This document shows, in pieces, positions 21,916-33,090 of a DNA stretch of 64,000 nucleotides. This DNA comes from Dromiciops gliroides (Eukaryota > Chordata > Mammalia > Microbiotheria > Microbiotheriidae). How positions within the stretch are numbered: position 1 is the stretch's first letter; each line of letters starts with the position of its first letter. The translations under genes and the position numbers were made by a program. The DNA lies in NCBI RefSeq assembly GCF_019393635.1, contig NC_057866.1, positions 278,512,874 to 278,576,873 on the forward strand. Direction: 5' to 3'. A model generated the notes under the pieces. That model did not search any database. It worked only from the letters and a program-made list of their open reading frames with translations, and was not told the DNA's origin.

Positions 21916-23170
21916 TAGACAATAATCTCACTGGAAGGGCTGTCATGGATGGGTTGCAATCTACACTGTTGGAGTGACTGCACACTTCAATGATGGCACA
22001 AATCATCAATGAAGCTGGTGTTTTCTAATTTTGACTGATTCTTTGGATGTCATTTCTCGAGTAAATGTAAACACAAAATGTCTTCTGAAAGCATTCTACC
22101 CATAGAGCTCCTGCCAAGTGCAGCCATTCTTAGCATTTCTCATAGCACTGCTTTATCAGCCATAGTCTGGGGGAAAAAAAAAGAATCAAAGGTCTGTTGG
22201 AGTTGACCTTGTCTCTATTAATAATCACCCTCATGCCCCCTGGCCCTGGATGATTTTCCTGTTCAACCTTCGTCATCCTGAGTCTGTCCTCACGTTTTGG
22301 CTGGATTGATTTGTCCTACATTCTTAAGCTTTCACTGATGAATAATTTCCCCCCCTTATTTGGTACCTGTCTTTCGAAAGATAGCTGTGAGCAATGAAGA
22401 CTCATTAACTCGGTTTATACATGGGGGAAATTCTGAAGAAAGGCAAACTTTTCTTACTGATCTAAAGTCATCTTTTGAACTGTTAAGCCCCCAGAGGAAA
22501 AGCTGCTTTCTCAGCACATATCCCCTTCCTGGCAGAGTTGGCTGCCAGCACAGCCAGTGACTTGTAAAGGCACCATTAAAAAACACAGCTGGGAGGCATA
22601 ACATTTAAATATTGCCCCAAAGTGATGCCCAGCAGCTGGTGCTGAATAACATTTGAAGTGTGGAATAGTCAAAGTGAGAGGCAGGCCCCAGAGAATGCAC
22701 AGCTCCGAGGTAGGAGCCTGGCGTGGGCTTTGCTTGTTTCTTTACTGATGGAAAATGATGTTTAGGATGAAGGAATGAGGTAGAGAGGGAAAGGGCCAAC
22801 ATCTGTCTATGGGGTGAATGGGCGGGAGGACAAAAGAAGGTCACTGAAGTCTTTGTACGGGCATGAAGAAGGCATTTCCTCCATGATGTTTGAAAGCATT
22901 GGCTTCCAGGCAACAGGGAAGGAGTTAACAAGCTCCTGTTCTCATCTACAGAAGCCACCTTCTCCTGGATGATTGCTTGGTATGGCTGTGGGGAAGGAAA
23001 AAATGTCCCAAATAGCTTGAAGATGCCTACTCATCGTTTAAAGCTAGCCCCCCCCCCCCTCAGGGAAGGAAGCCTTCCCTGGCCACTTCAATGGTAGGGC
23101 TTCACCCTCGGATTTCACAGAATTCTCAAGGAATTCTCTCTCACAGAATACTATTCATTGCTGGTATCTG
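21916..23170. other. Unassigned, repeat-poor sequence
   Basis: No repeat family recognised for about 1.2 kb. Contains C-runs (23047-23058). Frames of 82-117 codons have no signature. Confidence 0.5.
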
Positions 23171-23189
23171 TGAAGAAAACCATGCTTTT

Positions 23190-23333
23190 GTTTTGTTTTG
23201 TTTTTTGGTGAAGCAATTGGGGTTAAGTGACTTACACAGCTAGTAAGTATCAAGCATCTGAGGTCAGATTTGAACTCAGGTCCTCCTGACTCCAGGGCTG
23301 GTGTTCTATCCACTGTGCCACCTAGTTGCCCCT
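23190..23333 (-). mobile_element. A-tailed CORE-SINE, CORE deletion
   Basis: Near-identical CCATGCTTTT / CCATGCTTTC repeats at 23180 and 23334. About 11 bp of the CORE (TTGCCCAGGGTC region) is missing. Confidence 0.92.
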
Positions 23334-23399
23334 CCATGCTTTCTTTAATAAGAGAGTTGGGAGGCTCTGAACATGCCTTAGATATTTAGTGGCTCTGTT

Positions 23400-23735
23400 G
23401 AATTGGGTCTTTCTCAGTCTCAATTTTTCCTGTGCAAAATGGAGGTAAGAATAACACCTATCTCACAGGGTTCTTGTGAAATTCGTTCTTTCTTTCTTTC
23501 TTTTTTTTTTTTTTGCTGGGCAATGAGGGTTAAGTGACTTGTCCAGGGCCACATAGCAAGTAAATGTCAAATGTCTGAGGCCGGATTTGAACTGAGGCCC
23601 TCCTGAATCCAGGACTGGTGCTTTATCCACTGTGCCACCTAGCTGCCCCTCTTGTGAAGTTCAGATGAGACAATAGTAAAATATTTTGCAAGTATTCAGG
23701 TGCTCTACAAAGGCTAGCTATCATCATTGTTATTG
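23400..23735 (+). mobile_element. MIR interrupted by a SINE
   Basis: CAGTCTCAATTTTTCCTGTGC, GGTAAGAATAACACCTATCTC and GGGTTCTTGTGAAATTC before the insert, then TTTTGCAAGTATTCAGGTGCTC after it, rejoin into a MIR 3' half. Confidence 0.75.
23485..23649 (-). mobile_element. A-tailed CORE-SINE inside MIR
   Basis: Duplication TCTTGTGAAATTC / TCTTGTGAAGTTC (12 of 13) at 23472-23484 and 23650-23662. CTCATTGCCC tail subtype. Confidence 0.95.
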
Positions 23736-23969
23736 TTTCCCAAACCTTCATCTGTATCCTCTGTCTGACCAGGTGGTTCACGGTATACTCCAGTGAAAAC
23801 AATGGTCTCAGTTTCTCGTTCCATTAATTTTCCCTTTAGTGGTCTCCAGCACGTTTCCCCTTTCAGGTTCCTGGAATTCCTTCCTTGAGTGTAACTCATG
23901 TTCTTGTATCCCTGCATGAATTGAACTTACACAATGCAGAGTTGCATAAAATCCTCGACCTTTCTCTTT

Positions 23970-24330
23970 CTTCCAGGGTCATCAAAGTCCTGTGGCAGGG
24001 CACATGTCAGGATGACTGGGGATGACCAAGGATGCCGTGGATGACCTAGGTGTTTTTGATATCGGAGGAAGCCCTAAGAGCTCCACAGCGCCTATTTCAG
24101 CCACCTTCATGTCCATCTGAACAAACTTCTCTTCTGCCCATTCTGCTGGGGAAAGTTGTCGCGTGCTTGCGGTAGACATCCTCCTAGTTCACCAATGGGC
24201 TTGAGGCCCATTAGTTACCTTCAGTTTGGTTTGACTTGTTTGCCAAGACAGTTTTACTGGGGTGTGACAGCTGCTCATGCTACAGCTTCTTGGGGTCACA
24301 GGTGAGAGTTGGGAGACAAGTGGACACTAA
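23970..24330 (-). mobile_element. Probable RTE-like LINE/SINE 3' region
   Basis: GTCAGGATGACTGGGGATGACC and GCTCCACAGCGCCTATTTCAGC look like a marsupial dispersed repeat I associate with the RTE-type tail seen at 5.2 and 16.4 kb. No duplication found, and family and orientation are uncertain. Confidence 0.4.
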
Positions 24331-26000
24331 AAGCAGATGAGCAGCCCTGAAAAGGGCTCAGCACCAGAGGTGCTGGTCTTCCTGGAATGCCCCATACCAT
24401 GATGTGACCTCAGTGTACCCAAAGAGAGCATTGAGCATTTTGCCAACTGTTTGACTGCCTTTCCATCTTGTGGCTGGATCTCCACCAGTGCTTCCTTCCA
24501 TGATGCTGTAGATAGAACAGCCAGCCAGGAGTTGTGGGGAAAGACAGTGACAGAGCCCCAAATCAGGGCCCCAGATTTCTTCTCCATTGCTCATTCCCCA
24601 GTGACCTTTCTTCAAAATGCATGAGGAGTAACTGCCAGAATAATCTTACATAAAGCTCTCAGTCACTGAGATTTGCTTTACAAAGATATCCCCAGTGTGT
24701 GGCTGATTTTAACTGAGATTGGTGACCTATAGAAAGAGATGTGATTCCTCCACTAAGACTTGTACTGCCTGTGCTTGCCTGTGAAATCCAGAGCAGCACT
24801 CCAGATTGAAGGAGGCCTGCCTCATAATGATTCCAGAAGTATTCTTTCCCAAAAGACCTCAAAAGAAAAGAGATTCCAGGTACCCTTGCTTAGGAACTTG
24901 TTTTCACTGATGACATCTATTTCTACATATACGAGACCATCCTGAGTCTCATGGAATCCCTCTGATCACAGAGTAGCCTGAGTAATGTGGGAGTAGGACA
25001 TTCCCTTGGAAATATACAGAGGCCAGCCCAGGATATCCAGTAGCCTGTCCTGACTGGACATCTCCCTTCTGGGATCAGTCAGCTGGGTTTCCATTCATTC
25101 TGATGAGGGGTTAAAGATCAACTCTTCCTCTCCTCTAAAGGGCTGTATCCTTATAGAGAGACTTCTTCCTGCACGAGGCTCAGTGACTTGAAGTGAGACC
25201 CTACTTGATAGAAGGCAAGTCCTTTCTGATCTGTGTGCTGCCACTTAAGCCAGCATGGAGCTGGAGCTGGTCTGTTATTTTACCTCTGCCCTGCTTAAAA
25301 CCACAGGAGACAAAAAAAATGACTGACTTCCAGCTTTTCTATGTATGTCTGTATGTATGCATGCATGCGTATGCACAAGCATGTATATATACACACATAC
25401 AAGTACATGTACAGACACACACATACATTCAGTCTTCTTGTAGTAGAATTGCTTGTTGCAGGAATAAAACCTTTCCACACATAATTACTCTATTTTGGCA
25501 TTGCCAGCATTTCTCATCTTCTCCTAAGAAAGTGATCAACTCACAGTGTCTGGAGCTGGGCTTCTGAAAGCTCCCTCTCTCCTCAAACAAACCTTCCATT
25601 CATCTGATTACCTCACAGCTCCACAGGTGATAACAGGGTATGAAAGTTCCAGTAAAAGAGATCAATTGATGCCTATTTTGAGAGGTTTCTTATACCCCCC
25701 TTTAAAAATTTTCACTTCCCTTGCTCCCTTCTCTTTTTCTGATTTAACCGAAGGGCATATGGAGAGTCACACGGTGGGTTTGAGTAGACTGCAGGGTGTT
25801 ATTGATGGTGATGTCTTCCAATAAGGACATCAAATATGTCATAAGAGCATGTATGGAAGTTCACAGCTTGGGAATCAGTTTACTTCTTTTGGGGAGTGTG
25901 GGCCAACTCTTAGAATGATTCCACCACATTCCTTGAACTCAGATTTTTTAGAATGAAGGTTTTAGGAGAGGACAAAAATATTCCTTAGAAAACCTCCAAT
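24331..26000. other. Unassigned, repeat-poor sequence
   Basis: Apart from a purine-pyrimidine alternating block at 25339-25430, I recognise no repeat or exon. Confidence 0.5.
25339..25430. repeat. Degenerate (ATGT/ACAC)n alternating tract
   Basis: GTATGTATGCATGCATGCGTATGC-like, TATATACACACATAC and CAGACACACACATAC give about 90 bp of mostly alternating purine-pyrimidine, which can adopt Z-DNA. Confidence 0.75.
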
Positions 26001-26004
26001 GCAA

Positions 26005-26175
26005 TGGCTTAGCCTCGGTTTTCTTATCTTTAAAATAGGTGAAGTATTATTACTTATCTTACCCACTTCACAGGGTTAATTGGTCGGTAGAGCACAAATT
26101 CAGAGCTGAAAAGAAATTTAGAATTTACATTTATTCCCACCACAGATGAGAAAACTGAGTTTCTGAAAGAAACTT
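26005..26175. mobile_element. Worn MIR-type remnants
   Basis: TCTTATCTTTAAAATAGGTGA (forward) and CCACAGATGAGAAAACTGAGT (reverse) are short MIR-like pieces; ends cannot be placed. Confidence 0.45.
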
Positions 26176-26482
26176 TGAATTGAGATATTTTTACTCCAGA
26201 TCTAAGATATTGACTTGATTGATGGTGGTAACAAATGTAAAGTGCTCCGTGAATTGCTATATGTAACATATCTTCAAGGTTTACTCCTCCAACTTGCCTG
26301 GATTATCAGGTTTGCTTCCCAGAGAATAATGACTTCCTTTCCTCTCAGAGTTCTAGGGGAACTTAAACAGCTGGAGTTTCTGATACTGTTGATCAGGAGT
26401 CCCATTCAGTATACTCCTCAACATTAATCATAACATGATACCAACTAGATTTTACAAAAGAGTATTATCAAAAAGATATTGT

Positions 26483-26630
26483 GGGACAGTTAGGTGGTGC
26501 AGTGGATAGAGCACTGGCCCTGGATTCAGGAGGACCTGAGTTCAAATCCAGCCTCAGACACTTGACACTTACTAGCTGTGTGACCCTGGGCAATTCACTT
26601 AACCCCAATTGCCTCACTTAAAAAAAAAAG
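26483..26630 (+). mobile_element. A-tailed CORE-SINE
   Basis: Perfect AAGATATTGT duplication at 26473-26482 and 26631-26640; CAATTGCCTCACT tail type. Confidence 0.96.
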
Positions 26631-26640
26631 AAGATATTGT

Positions 26641-27160
26641 AAGAACAGTAGCTGCAACCCCCCTCCCAAACTGAGAGTACATCCTCTCTTGTATACACAA
26701 AAGGTCTATGGAGATAATGAACTCAAATTTAAAGTATAAAGATATTTGCTCAGGAGAATTGTGGAAAGATCATAGCCCACTGGGACCAAGAGAAGCTCAT
26801 ATCTCTCACAAACACCCCAGTGAAGCTTAAAATGCACCAGTTATACACCTAACAGAAGTACATAAGATGAAGAATAAACATAGAAGAAAGGGTAGAGATA
26901 ACAAACATCCCATGAATTTCTCTTCCATATGAACCAAATAAAGGAAGATTGAACACAATAACACACACAGGGAAACAGACATGCACACATACACAGAAAT
27001 CATGATACAGAAATGCATTAAATTCAAAAAGGGAAAAGGAAGATAGGAACAAGGAAAGAGGAAAGTAGTGTGTAAGAAAGAAGGATAGGTAAGGCAATAA
27101 TCATCAACAAAACAAACTCTAATGTCACAGGGAGAATGATAAGGGGAGAGTAAAAAGAAA
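26641..27160. other. Unassigned A/G-rich sequence
   Basis: Purine-rich on the plus strand with no family recognised. Frames on the minus strand are Phe/Ser/Leu-rich composition artefacts. Confidence 0.4.
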
Positions 27161-27165
27161 GGAGA

Positions 27166-27318
27166 GGGGGAAGCTAGGTGGTGCAGTGGATAGACCACCA
27201 GCCCTGGATTCAGGAGGATGTGAGTTCAAATCCAGCCTCAGACACTTGACACTTACTAGCTGTGTGACCTTGCGCAAGTCACTTAACCCTCACTGCCCCA
27301 CCCAAACCAAAAAAAAAA
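27166..27318 (+). mobile_element. A-tailed CORE-SINE
   Basis: Flanked by AAAGGAGA on both sides. Tail CTCACTGCCCCAC then A-rich. Confidence 0.92.
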
Positions 27319-27977
27319 AAGGAGAAAAGAGGAAAAATCTAGCATGGGAGGCAGGACAAGGGAAAAAGAAGAGATGGAAGAGACAGGAAATGGGTTGTTT
27401 CATATATAAATTACCAGTATCAAACTCCCTCCCCTTTTCTACCTTATTTGGAAAGGCAGTGGGATATGGGACAAAGGGAGGAAAAAATAAAAGATGACAA
27501 GATGTAGGGAAATAGAATAATTCCAACTCTTAAAACTCTTTTGGCGGAGGAGGAAACAGGTTCCCCACTTTCCACCTCTATCCAAGAACTTGAACCCCAT
27601 GGAACTGCCTCTTTGGACTTTTCCCTTTGAGAATGCCCATACTGTGCCCCCTTCCCTGCACTAGGAGTTTCTCTGTTCCTTTAAATTTGAATGTATGTAA
27701 ACTTGTAAAGGACTTAAAATCTTGTGTCTTAAATGGCACACATCTTGGAGGGCAGCTATATTACCCAAGGGATTGGTGATTGCTTAGAAATCTGTATTTG
27801 AACTCCCTACCCCATGGGGTACTGAAAGAAGATGGCAACACCTTAGTATCAGATTTCAACATGTGCAATAAGAATGGTAGGACTAATAGTGAGAACCCTT
27901 TTCTTTCACAAAGTGCAGGTAACAGCAGTACCTCTTTTGAACTCTATTAATTTAATTAATCCAAAATCCCCATTGAG
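27319..27977. other. Unassigned sequence
   Basis: Purine-rich at first, then mixed sequence without recognised repeats. Confidence 0.45.
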
Positions 27978-27989
27978 AAGTAATCAAGG

Positions 27990-28122
27990 GTAGCTAGGTC
28001 ATGCACTGGATAAAGCACTGTCCCTGGATTCAGGAGGACCTTAGTTCAAATCCGGTCTCAGAAACTTGACACTTACTAGCTGTGTGACCCTGGGCAAGTC
28101 ACTTAACCCCCATTGTTTCACC

Positions 28123-28187
<65 letters not shown>
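27990..28187 (+). mobile_element. A-tailed CORE-SINE with tail turned into (AG)n
   Basis: AAGTAATCAAGG at 27978-27989 and AAGTAATCCAAGG from 28189 enclose the SINE and a 65-bp AG tract, so the microsatellite arose inside the inserted tail. Confidence 0.93.
28122..28186. repeat. (AG)n microsatellite
   Basis: About 32 AG units, nearly pure, forming a homopurine tract. Confidence 0.97.
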
Positions 28188-28191
<4 letters not shown>

Positions 28192-28469
28192 TAATCCAAG
28201 GATATGAACTGGTAGTTCTCAAGGGAAGAAATTGAAGCTATGAACAGTCGTATGAAGAATGCTCCAAATCATGAATGCTTAGAAGACACAAAATAAAGCA
28301 ATTCTGAGCCCCTCCCCTCCCCTGGAGCCCCTCAGATTGGCAAAGATGGAAAAAAGAGAAATTTAGTTGTTGAGAAATGGACACAAAGATGCTCTGTTGG
28401 GGGACTATGCATCAGTCCATTCCTTCTGGGAATCACTTTAGAACCATGCTCCACAAATGACTAAAACAG

Positions 28470-28708
28470 GCCTTGCTGCTGCATCATCATGTCTGACTCT
28501 CTGTGACCCCATTTGGCGTTTTCCTGGCAGAGATCCTGGAGCGTTTGCCATTTCTTCTCCAGCTGATTTTACAGATAAGGAAAGTGAGGCAAACAGGGTG
28601 AAGTGACTTGCCCAGGGTCATACAGCTACTAAGTATTTGAAGTGGGATTTTAACTCAAGTCCTCAGCACTCTAATCCCAACCCTCTAGCCACTATGCAAC
28701 CTAGCCAC
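28470..28708 (-). mobile_element. MAR1-type SINE (Bov-B/RTE tail)
   Basis: Reversed copy: GTCTGACTCTCTGTGACCCC, TTTGCCATTTCTTCTCCAGC, GTGACTTGCCCAGGGTCATA and the CTAGCCACTATGCAACCTAG head. The 3' tail with TGTCTGACTC...GACCCCATTTGG is the Bov-B-related end described for Mar1. Confidence 0.85.
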
Positions 28709-29071
28709 TCCAAACTAGGCATAGCCCCTGACATAGCAACACTGTTTCCATGGTAGTAGTGAGCCTATTCCTAAAAGAAGATAGGGAACCATATGGACAG
28801 AAATTTTTGGAGCAGCTCTTTATGTTGTGGCAAACAACTGGAAACTAAGAAGATAGCTGTCATTTGGGAAACAGCTGACAATGTTAGGGCATATAAATAC
28901 AGATGTAATGAAAGACGAAAATGCTGTAAGAAATGATGACAGAGACAGTTTTAGAGAAACCTTGGAAGATTTGTATGAACTGATGAAAAGTAAAGTAAGC
29001 AGAACCAAGAGAATAATTAATACAATGACAACAATATTGTAGTCAAAAGAACTTTGAAAGACTTTAGAACA

Positions 29072-29111
29072 CAAGGGCAGTTACATGGTGCAGTGGATAG
29101 AGCACAAAAAG
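29072..29111 (+). mobile_element. 3'-truncated SINE stub with target duplication
   Basis: Only the first ~32 nt of the SINE head (GGGCAGTTACATGGTGCAGT, then GGATAGAGCAC) is present, followed directly by AAAAAG. AAGACTTTAGAACA (29058) and AAGACTTCAGAACA (29112) flank it with one mismatch. The CORE and normal tail are absent. Confidence 0.8.
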
Positions 29112-29350
29112 AAGACTTCAGAACATCGATCATAGCAGTGATTAATCATGATTCCAGGGGACCAACAGTGAAGTAACCTGCCTACATCATGACAGAGACA
29201 TGATGGAAGCAGGATGCAAAATGAACATAGCTTTTTTTTTTTTGCTTGACTATGCATTTTGTTATGTTATGGGGGCTTTCTTTGTTTCTTCCAGTAGGAA
29301 TGGTGGAGGATGGGAAGGAAAAAAAATAAATGTTTATTAATTGAAAAAAA

Positions 29351-29820
29351 GAAAAGTGAACAAAATAGTGTCAAACAATTCACCTCTGAAACAAGAGGAC
29401 CTTTAGAAGATGCTAGGGCAAGGATAAACTGGAAGGCTTTGATTTAATCAGTGATTTAGATAATGCCTATTTGTCTTAGCAAGCTTTTTCAGAGGCTATC
29501 TCCACACACATCCCCATTTTATACTTAGGCTAGTTTAAAATTGGGCCAATCCCACAGAAATCATCAAAACCAAGAACCATGTTCAACTGCTATTCAACCT
29601 ACAGAATTCATTGCTTTGCGATTCATGTCCCAAGGTGGGCTTTGGCTAAGAGCAAGCAAAATAGAGCATGCTGGATTTGGTGGGTTCCCTAATATACTTT
29701 CCCAGCTCATGAGATGAAATAGGATCATGATTTTTGTCCAATTATGATGGTGAAAAGGCTCTGTATTTCGAGAAGGCTTTCTCACAAATAGCTCAAACGC
29801 TAGACTAACATTATCTCATG
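29351..29820. other. Unassigned sequence
   Basis: No repeat or exon recognised. Confidence 0.45.
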
Positions 29821-29823
29821 CTG

Positions 29824-29985
29824 TTGTGGAAAGAGGATTGGATTTAGAGTCACATGGCCCAGCTGTGCCACTCCTATGTGACCTTCAAATCTATCTGTGC
29901 CTCAGTTTCCTCATCTGTAAAATGAGATGATTGGATTAGATGATCTCTAAGGTCCCTTCCAAGTCTGTCTATGATCCTATTATCT
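29824..29985 (+). mobile_element. MIR-type SINE
   Basis: GTGCCTCAGTTTCCTCATCTG, TAAAATGAGATGATTGGATTAG and CTAAGGTCCCTTCCAAG are clear. Same tail variant as at 2.0 and 30.5 kb. Confidence 0.88.
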
Positions 29986-30046
29986 CATTAATTTACTAAG
30001 CTCAGGGAGGTAGGCTAAGTTAGCAGGGCTTCCCTATTGGATTTCT

Positions 30047-30197
30047 TTTTTTTTTTTTTTTTAGTGAGGCAATTGGGGTTAAATGACCTGCCCATAGTCA
30101 CACAGCTAGTAAGTTTAAGTGTCTGAGGCCGGATTTGAACTCAGGTACTTCTGACTCCAGGGCCGGAGCTCTATCCACTGTGCCACCTAGCTGCCCT
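30047..30197 (-). mobile_element. A-tailed CORE-SINE
   Basis: Duplication CCTATTGGATTTCT / CCTATTGAATTTCT at 30033-30046 and 30198-30211 (13 of 14). Confidence 0.95.
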
Positions 30198-30429
30198 CCT
30201 ATTGAATTTCTAGAATTTTAGGATAGCATGGGCTTTCTGTGGCTAGAGCATTGTTCTGGGACTCTTTGGACTTTTAAAAAGTGAACAAAACCCTCAACAA
30301 CTTTTAATGAAAATTTGTTTGGCTCTTTGTTGACCTCTCCTGGTGTTTCAGACCTCATTATGCCCAGATCTCTCCTGATCTTAAAAACAACAACAATGCC
30401 TTCATTTGTGAGAAAGTGTAGCAAAGTAA

Positions 30430-30610
30430 ATATGGGACTGGAATAGGAGTTAGGGAGACCTGGGTTCTAATCCTGCCTCAGTCACTTGCTAGTTCTGTGA
30501 CCCTTACCCAGTCACTTAACCTCTTTAAGCCTCAGTTTCTCACCTGCAAAGTGAGGGGGTCAGACTCAATTACCCATAAGGCTCCTTCCATTTCTAAAGC
30601 AATGATCTTG
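30430..30610 (+). mobile_element. MIR-type SINE
   Basis: GGTTCTAATCCTGCCTCAGT, AGCCTCAGTTTCTCACCTGC and GGCTCCTTCCATTTCTAAAG in order. Confidence 0.85.
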
Positions 30611-31214
30611 TAATCCCAAGATCCAATATCCCCTCAAGTTACCCTCCCACCTTTGCCTGACACGTAGGAGGTGCATGAGTTGTTGTGGGTTGACTGATTC
30701 ATTTGATAGCCAACCTCCTAGGAAAAACCATGCACACTCATCTCCATTTTCTCATACCCACTTCTCAGGCTCTTGCAATGGGGCTTCCCTCTTTACTGCT
30801 CTGACTAAAAGTGCTGTTCTCAGGGTCATCCCTCTGGGCTCATTGTCCAAACTCTCTCAACCCTCCCTGATATTGGCAAGTTGGGTCCCTGGAGGATTGA
30901 TGACTAGCATTCCAAGTCCAAATTCTATCAAGGGTTAATCTTAAGGGTTGGGGTTTCTAGAATTCTCTCTGCTATGCCTCAATCCAATGTGGTCATCCCA
31001 ATATCAATTAATTAGGTGCTATCAACTGGGGATATTTAATAGAATAGTAGAGGAAGGAGAGTAGTAACAACGACAATGAACCTTCCCCTGGAGAGATTAG
31101 ATTCAGGCTTAAAGAGAATTTTACAAATTACTGCTTCCCCCCAACTTGAGGCACACTGTTTTTTGTGCACAAACAAAATGAGCTCGGGGAAAGTGGTCTC
31201 CAACTTGAAGCACA
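30611..31214. other. Unassigned sequence
   Basis: No recognised repeat. The last part holds two similar strings, CCAACTTGAGGCACA (31143) and CCAACTTGAAGCACA (31200), about 57 bp apart. Confidence 0.5.
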
Positions 31215-31227
31215 AAGGTAGGTTTTA

Positions 31228-31401
31228 ATTTTATTTTTGTTTTTTGGGATTTTTTGGGGGGGTGGTGGGACAATGAGGTTTAAGTGACTTGCCCAGGGTC
31301 ATACAGCTAGTAAATTTCAAGTGTCTGAGGCCAGATTTGAACTCAGGTCCTCCTGAATCCAGGGCCAGTGCTTTATCCACTGCACCACCTAGCTGCCCTT
31401 C
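31228..31401 (-). mobile_element. A-tailed CORE-SINE
   Basis: AAGGTAGGTTTT duplicated at 31216 and 31403. CTCATTGTCCCAC tail subtype. Confidence 0.93.
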
Positions 31402-31414
31402 GAAGGTAGGTTTT

Positions 31415-32150
31415 TAAAGGGAACATATGGAGCCAAGAAGTACCTTGGGACTTCTGACCCTGGGGCTCCTTTTCTCCCCTCATGGAGTCCCCACAATGAG
31501 GAAACTCAACATGTCTCATAGTGAAACATTGTCAAAGGATGTTACTTCCCTGGCTCGGCTGGGCACAGTAGCTCAGCTAATGGTTCATTCCCCAACTGGC
31601 CTAGATCAAACAGGTTACTCAGCAGAGCTTACCCTTCACTGGACTCAGAAGCATACATTTGTGCCACCAACTTCACATGCTGAGAAGACTTCTGCTGGTT
31701 CTTCTGACCTTTTAAGACACACAAGTTCTAGTCAAGTCCATTTCCAGAAACTCATACACCTTTGATCAGGAAAGAAGCAACACAACTGAGACAGAGGTGT
31801 CAGCTTAGGGACACATGACAGCCCAGTGGTGGGGACTGGGGTGAGGGGAGGTCCCAGGGAAAAAAGAGAGAACTCATCTCATGGAAATGTCTATGTTCAC
31901 ACTTGGTTCCAGAACAGACCCTCTTGCACCATCAATCTCTCCAGCTCCTCAGTCAACTGGAAGACTTTTCATTATGGCTGAGTACGGGCATTCCATTTCT
32001 TTGCTGGAAGTTGCCTTCTGAATGAACCTCCACATGTTGGATCATCAGTGGGCAGAGAATATTGCTCATGCTCTCCCAGTATAACCCACAAGGAAGGGCA
32101 GACATGGATATTCTCTAAGGACTTAGCCCTCACTGGCCACTGCCCCAAAT
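31415..32150. other. Unassigned sequence
   Basis: No repeat recognised. A 112-codon frame (31427-31765) has no signature and weak start context. Confidence 0.45.
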
Positions 32151-32159
32151 GACATCTAT

Positions 32160-33090
32160 ATTGTTAAATTCCATGGCCTTTTCTTGGTCCTCATGCCTCA
32201 TGACTTCTTTGCACCATTAGACACAGATGGCCAACATCTTGAGTTTTTGTTTGGCACTGTTCTCTAATGCATCTCCTCTGTTAGATGGATTCTTCTCAGT
32301 GACCTTTGCATCATCATCCATATCACTCTCCCACTGCATGGATGTATCCCAGTTCTCAGTCTTGAGCCTTCCCACCTTCCTCTTTACCTTCCTCTTTCTT
32401 CCTCTCCTTTCTTGCTGAACTTATCAACTCCCATGGATTCAACGAACTATCCTTATATGCAAACAATTTGTAAATCAATATATCCAACCTTTATCTGTGC
32501 TGTGAGTCCATTTCCACATACCCAAGTGCCCACTGGGCATCATCTCTACCGGAAAATCCCTAAGGCATCTCAAACTCAAGATTCCCAAAGCAGAATACAT
32601 TATCCTACTCATCCCTTGCCCCATCTCCACTCCTTCCTGACTTCCATCTTTCTGCTGAAGGGACCACTGTCCTTCCAATTATGCAGGTTTGTAACCTAGG
32701 AGTCATTCTCAACTATTCTCTCTCATTCAGCCTTCTACAGCCAACCTATATAATATGTATATATAATATATGTCAATATACATAATGTATATAAAATCTT
32801 TTTGGCTCTGATTAATTAACATCTCTCTTACCTGTCCCCTTCCCTACACTCCCATCATAACCTCACTTATATCCTACACTAAACTCCAGCATCTCTCGCC
32901 AGAACTATGACAAGAATCTCCTTGCATTTGGCTTTTCCCTTCCTCTTTGACAGAGTTGCCAAATAGAGATTCCCAAATAACTGGTGTGACCATGTTACTT
33001 CCCTGCTCATGAAGCTTTAGTATATCCTTAGTGTGTTTATGATTTGAATGCAAACTCCTATGTTTGCAATTAAAAGCCCCTGGCTCCGGA
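32160..33090 (+). mobile_element. L2/CR1-like LINE remnant
   Basis: Pyrimidine-rich LINE sequence. AACTATCCTTATATGCAAACAA corresponds to the RT YADD area, with CCTAGGAGTCATTCTCAACT (LGVILDSS-like) and ACCATGTTACTTCCCTGCTC before the 3' part. A TA-rich insertion at 32750-32790 breaks it. Confidence 0.7.

Larger units (their letters stand above)
28200..29350 (+). mobile_element. Old L1 3' region with nested SINEs
   Basis: GGATATGAACTGGTAGTTCTC, GGTAGTAGTGAGCCTATTCC-like, GTGGCAAACAACTGGAAAC, GAACTGATGAAAAGTAAAG and the terminal GCTTGACTATGCATTTTG follow an older L1 type than the 20.6-kb copy. A MAR1 and a truncated SINE lie within. No ORF remains. Confidence 0.8.
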
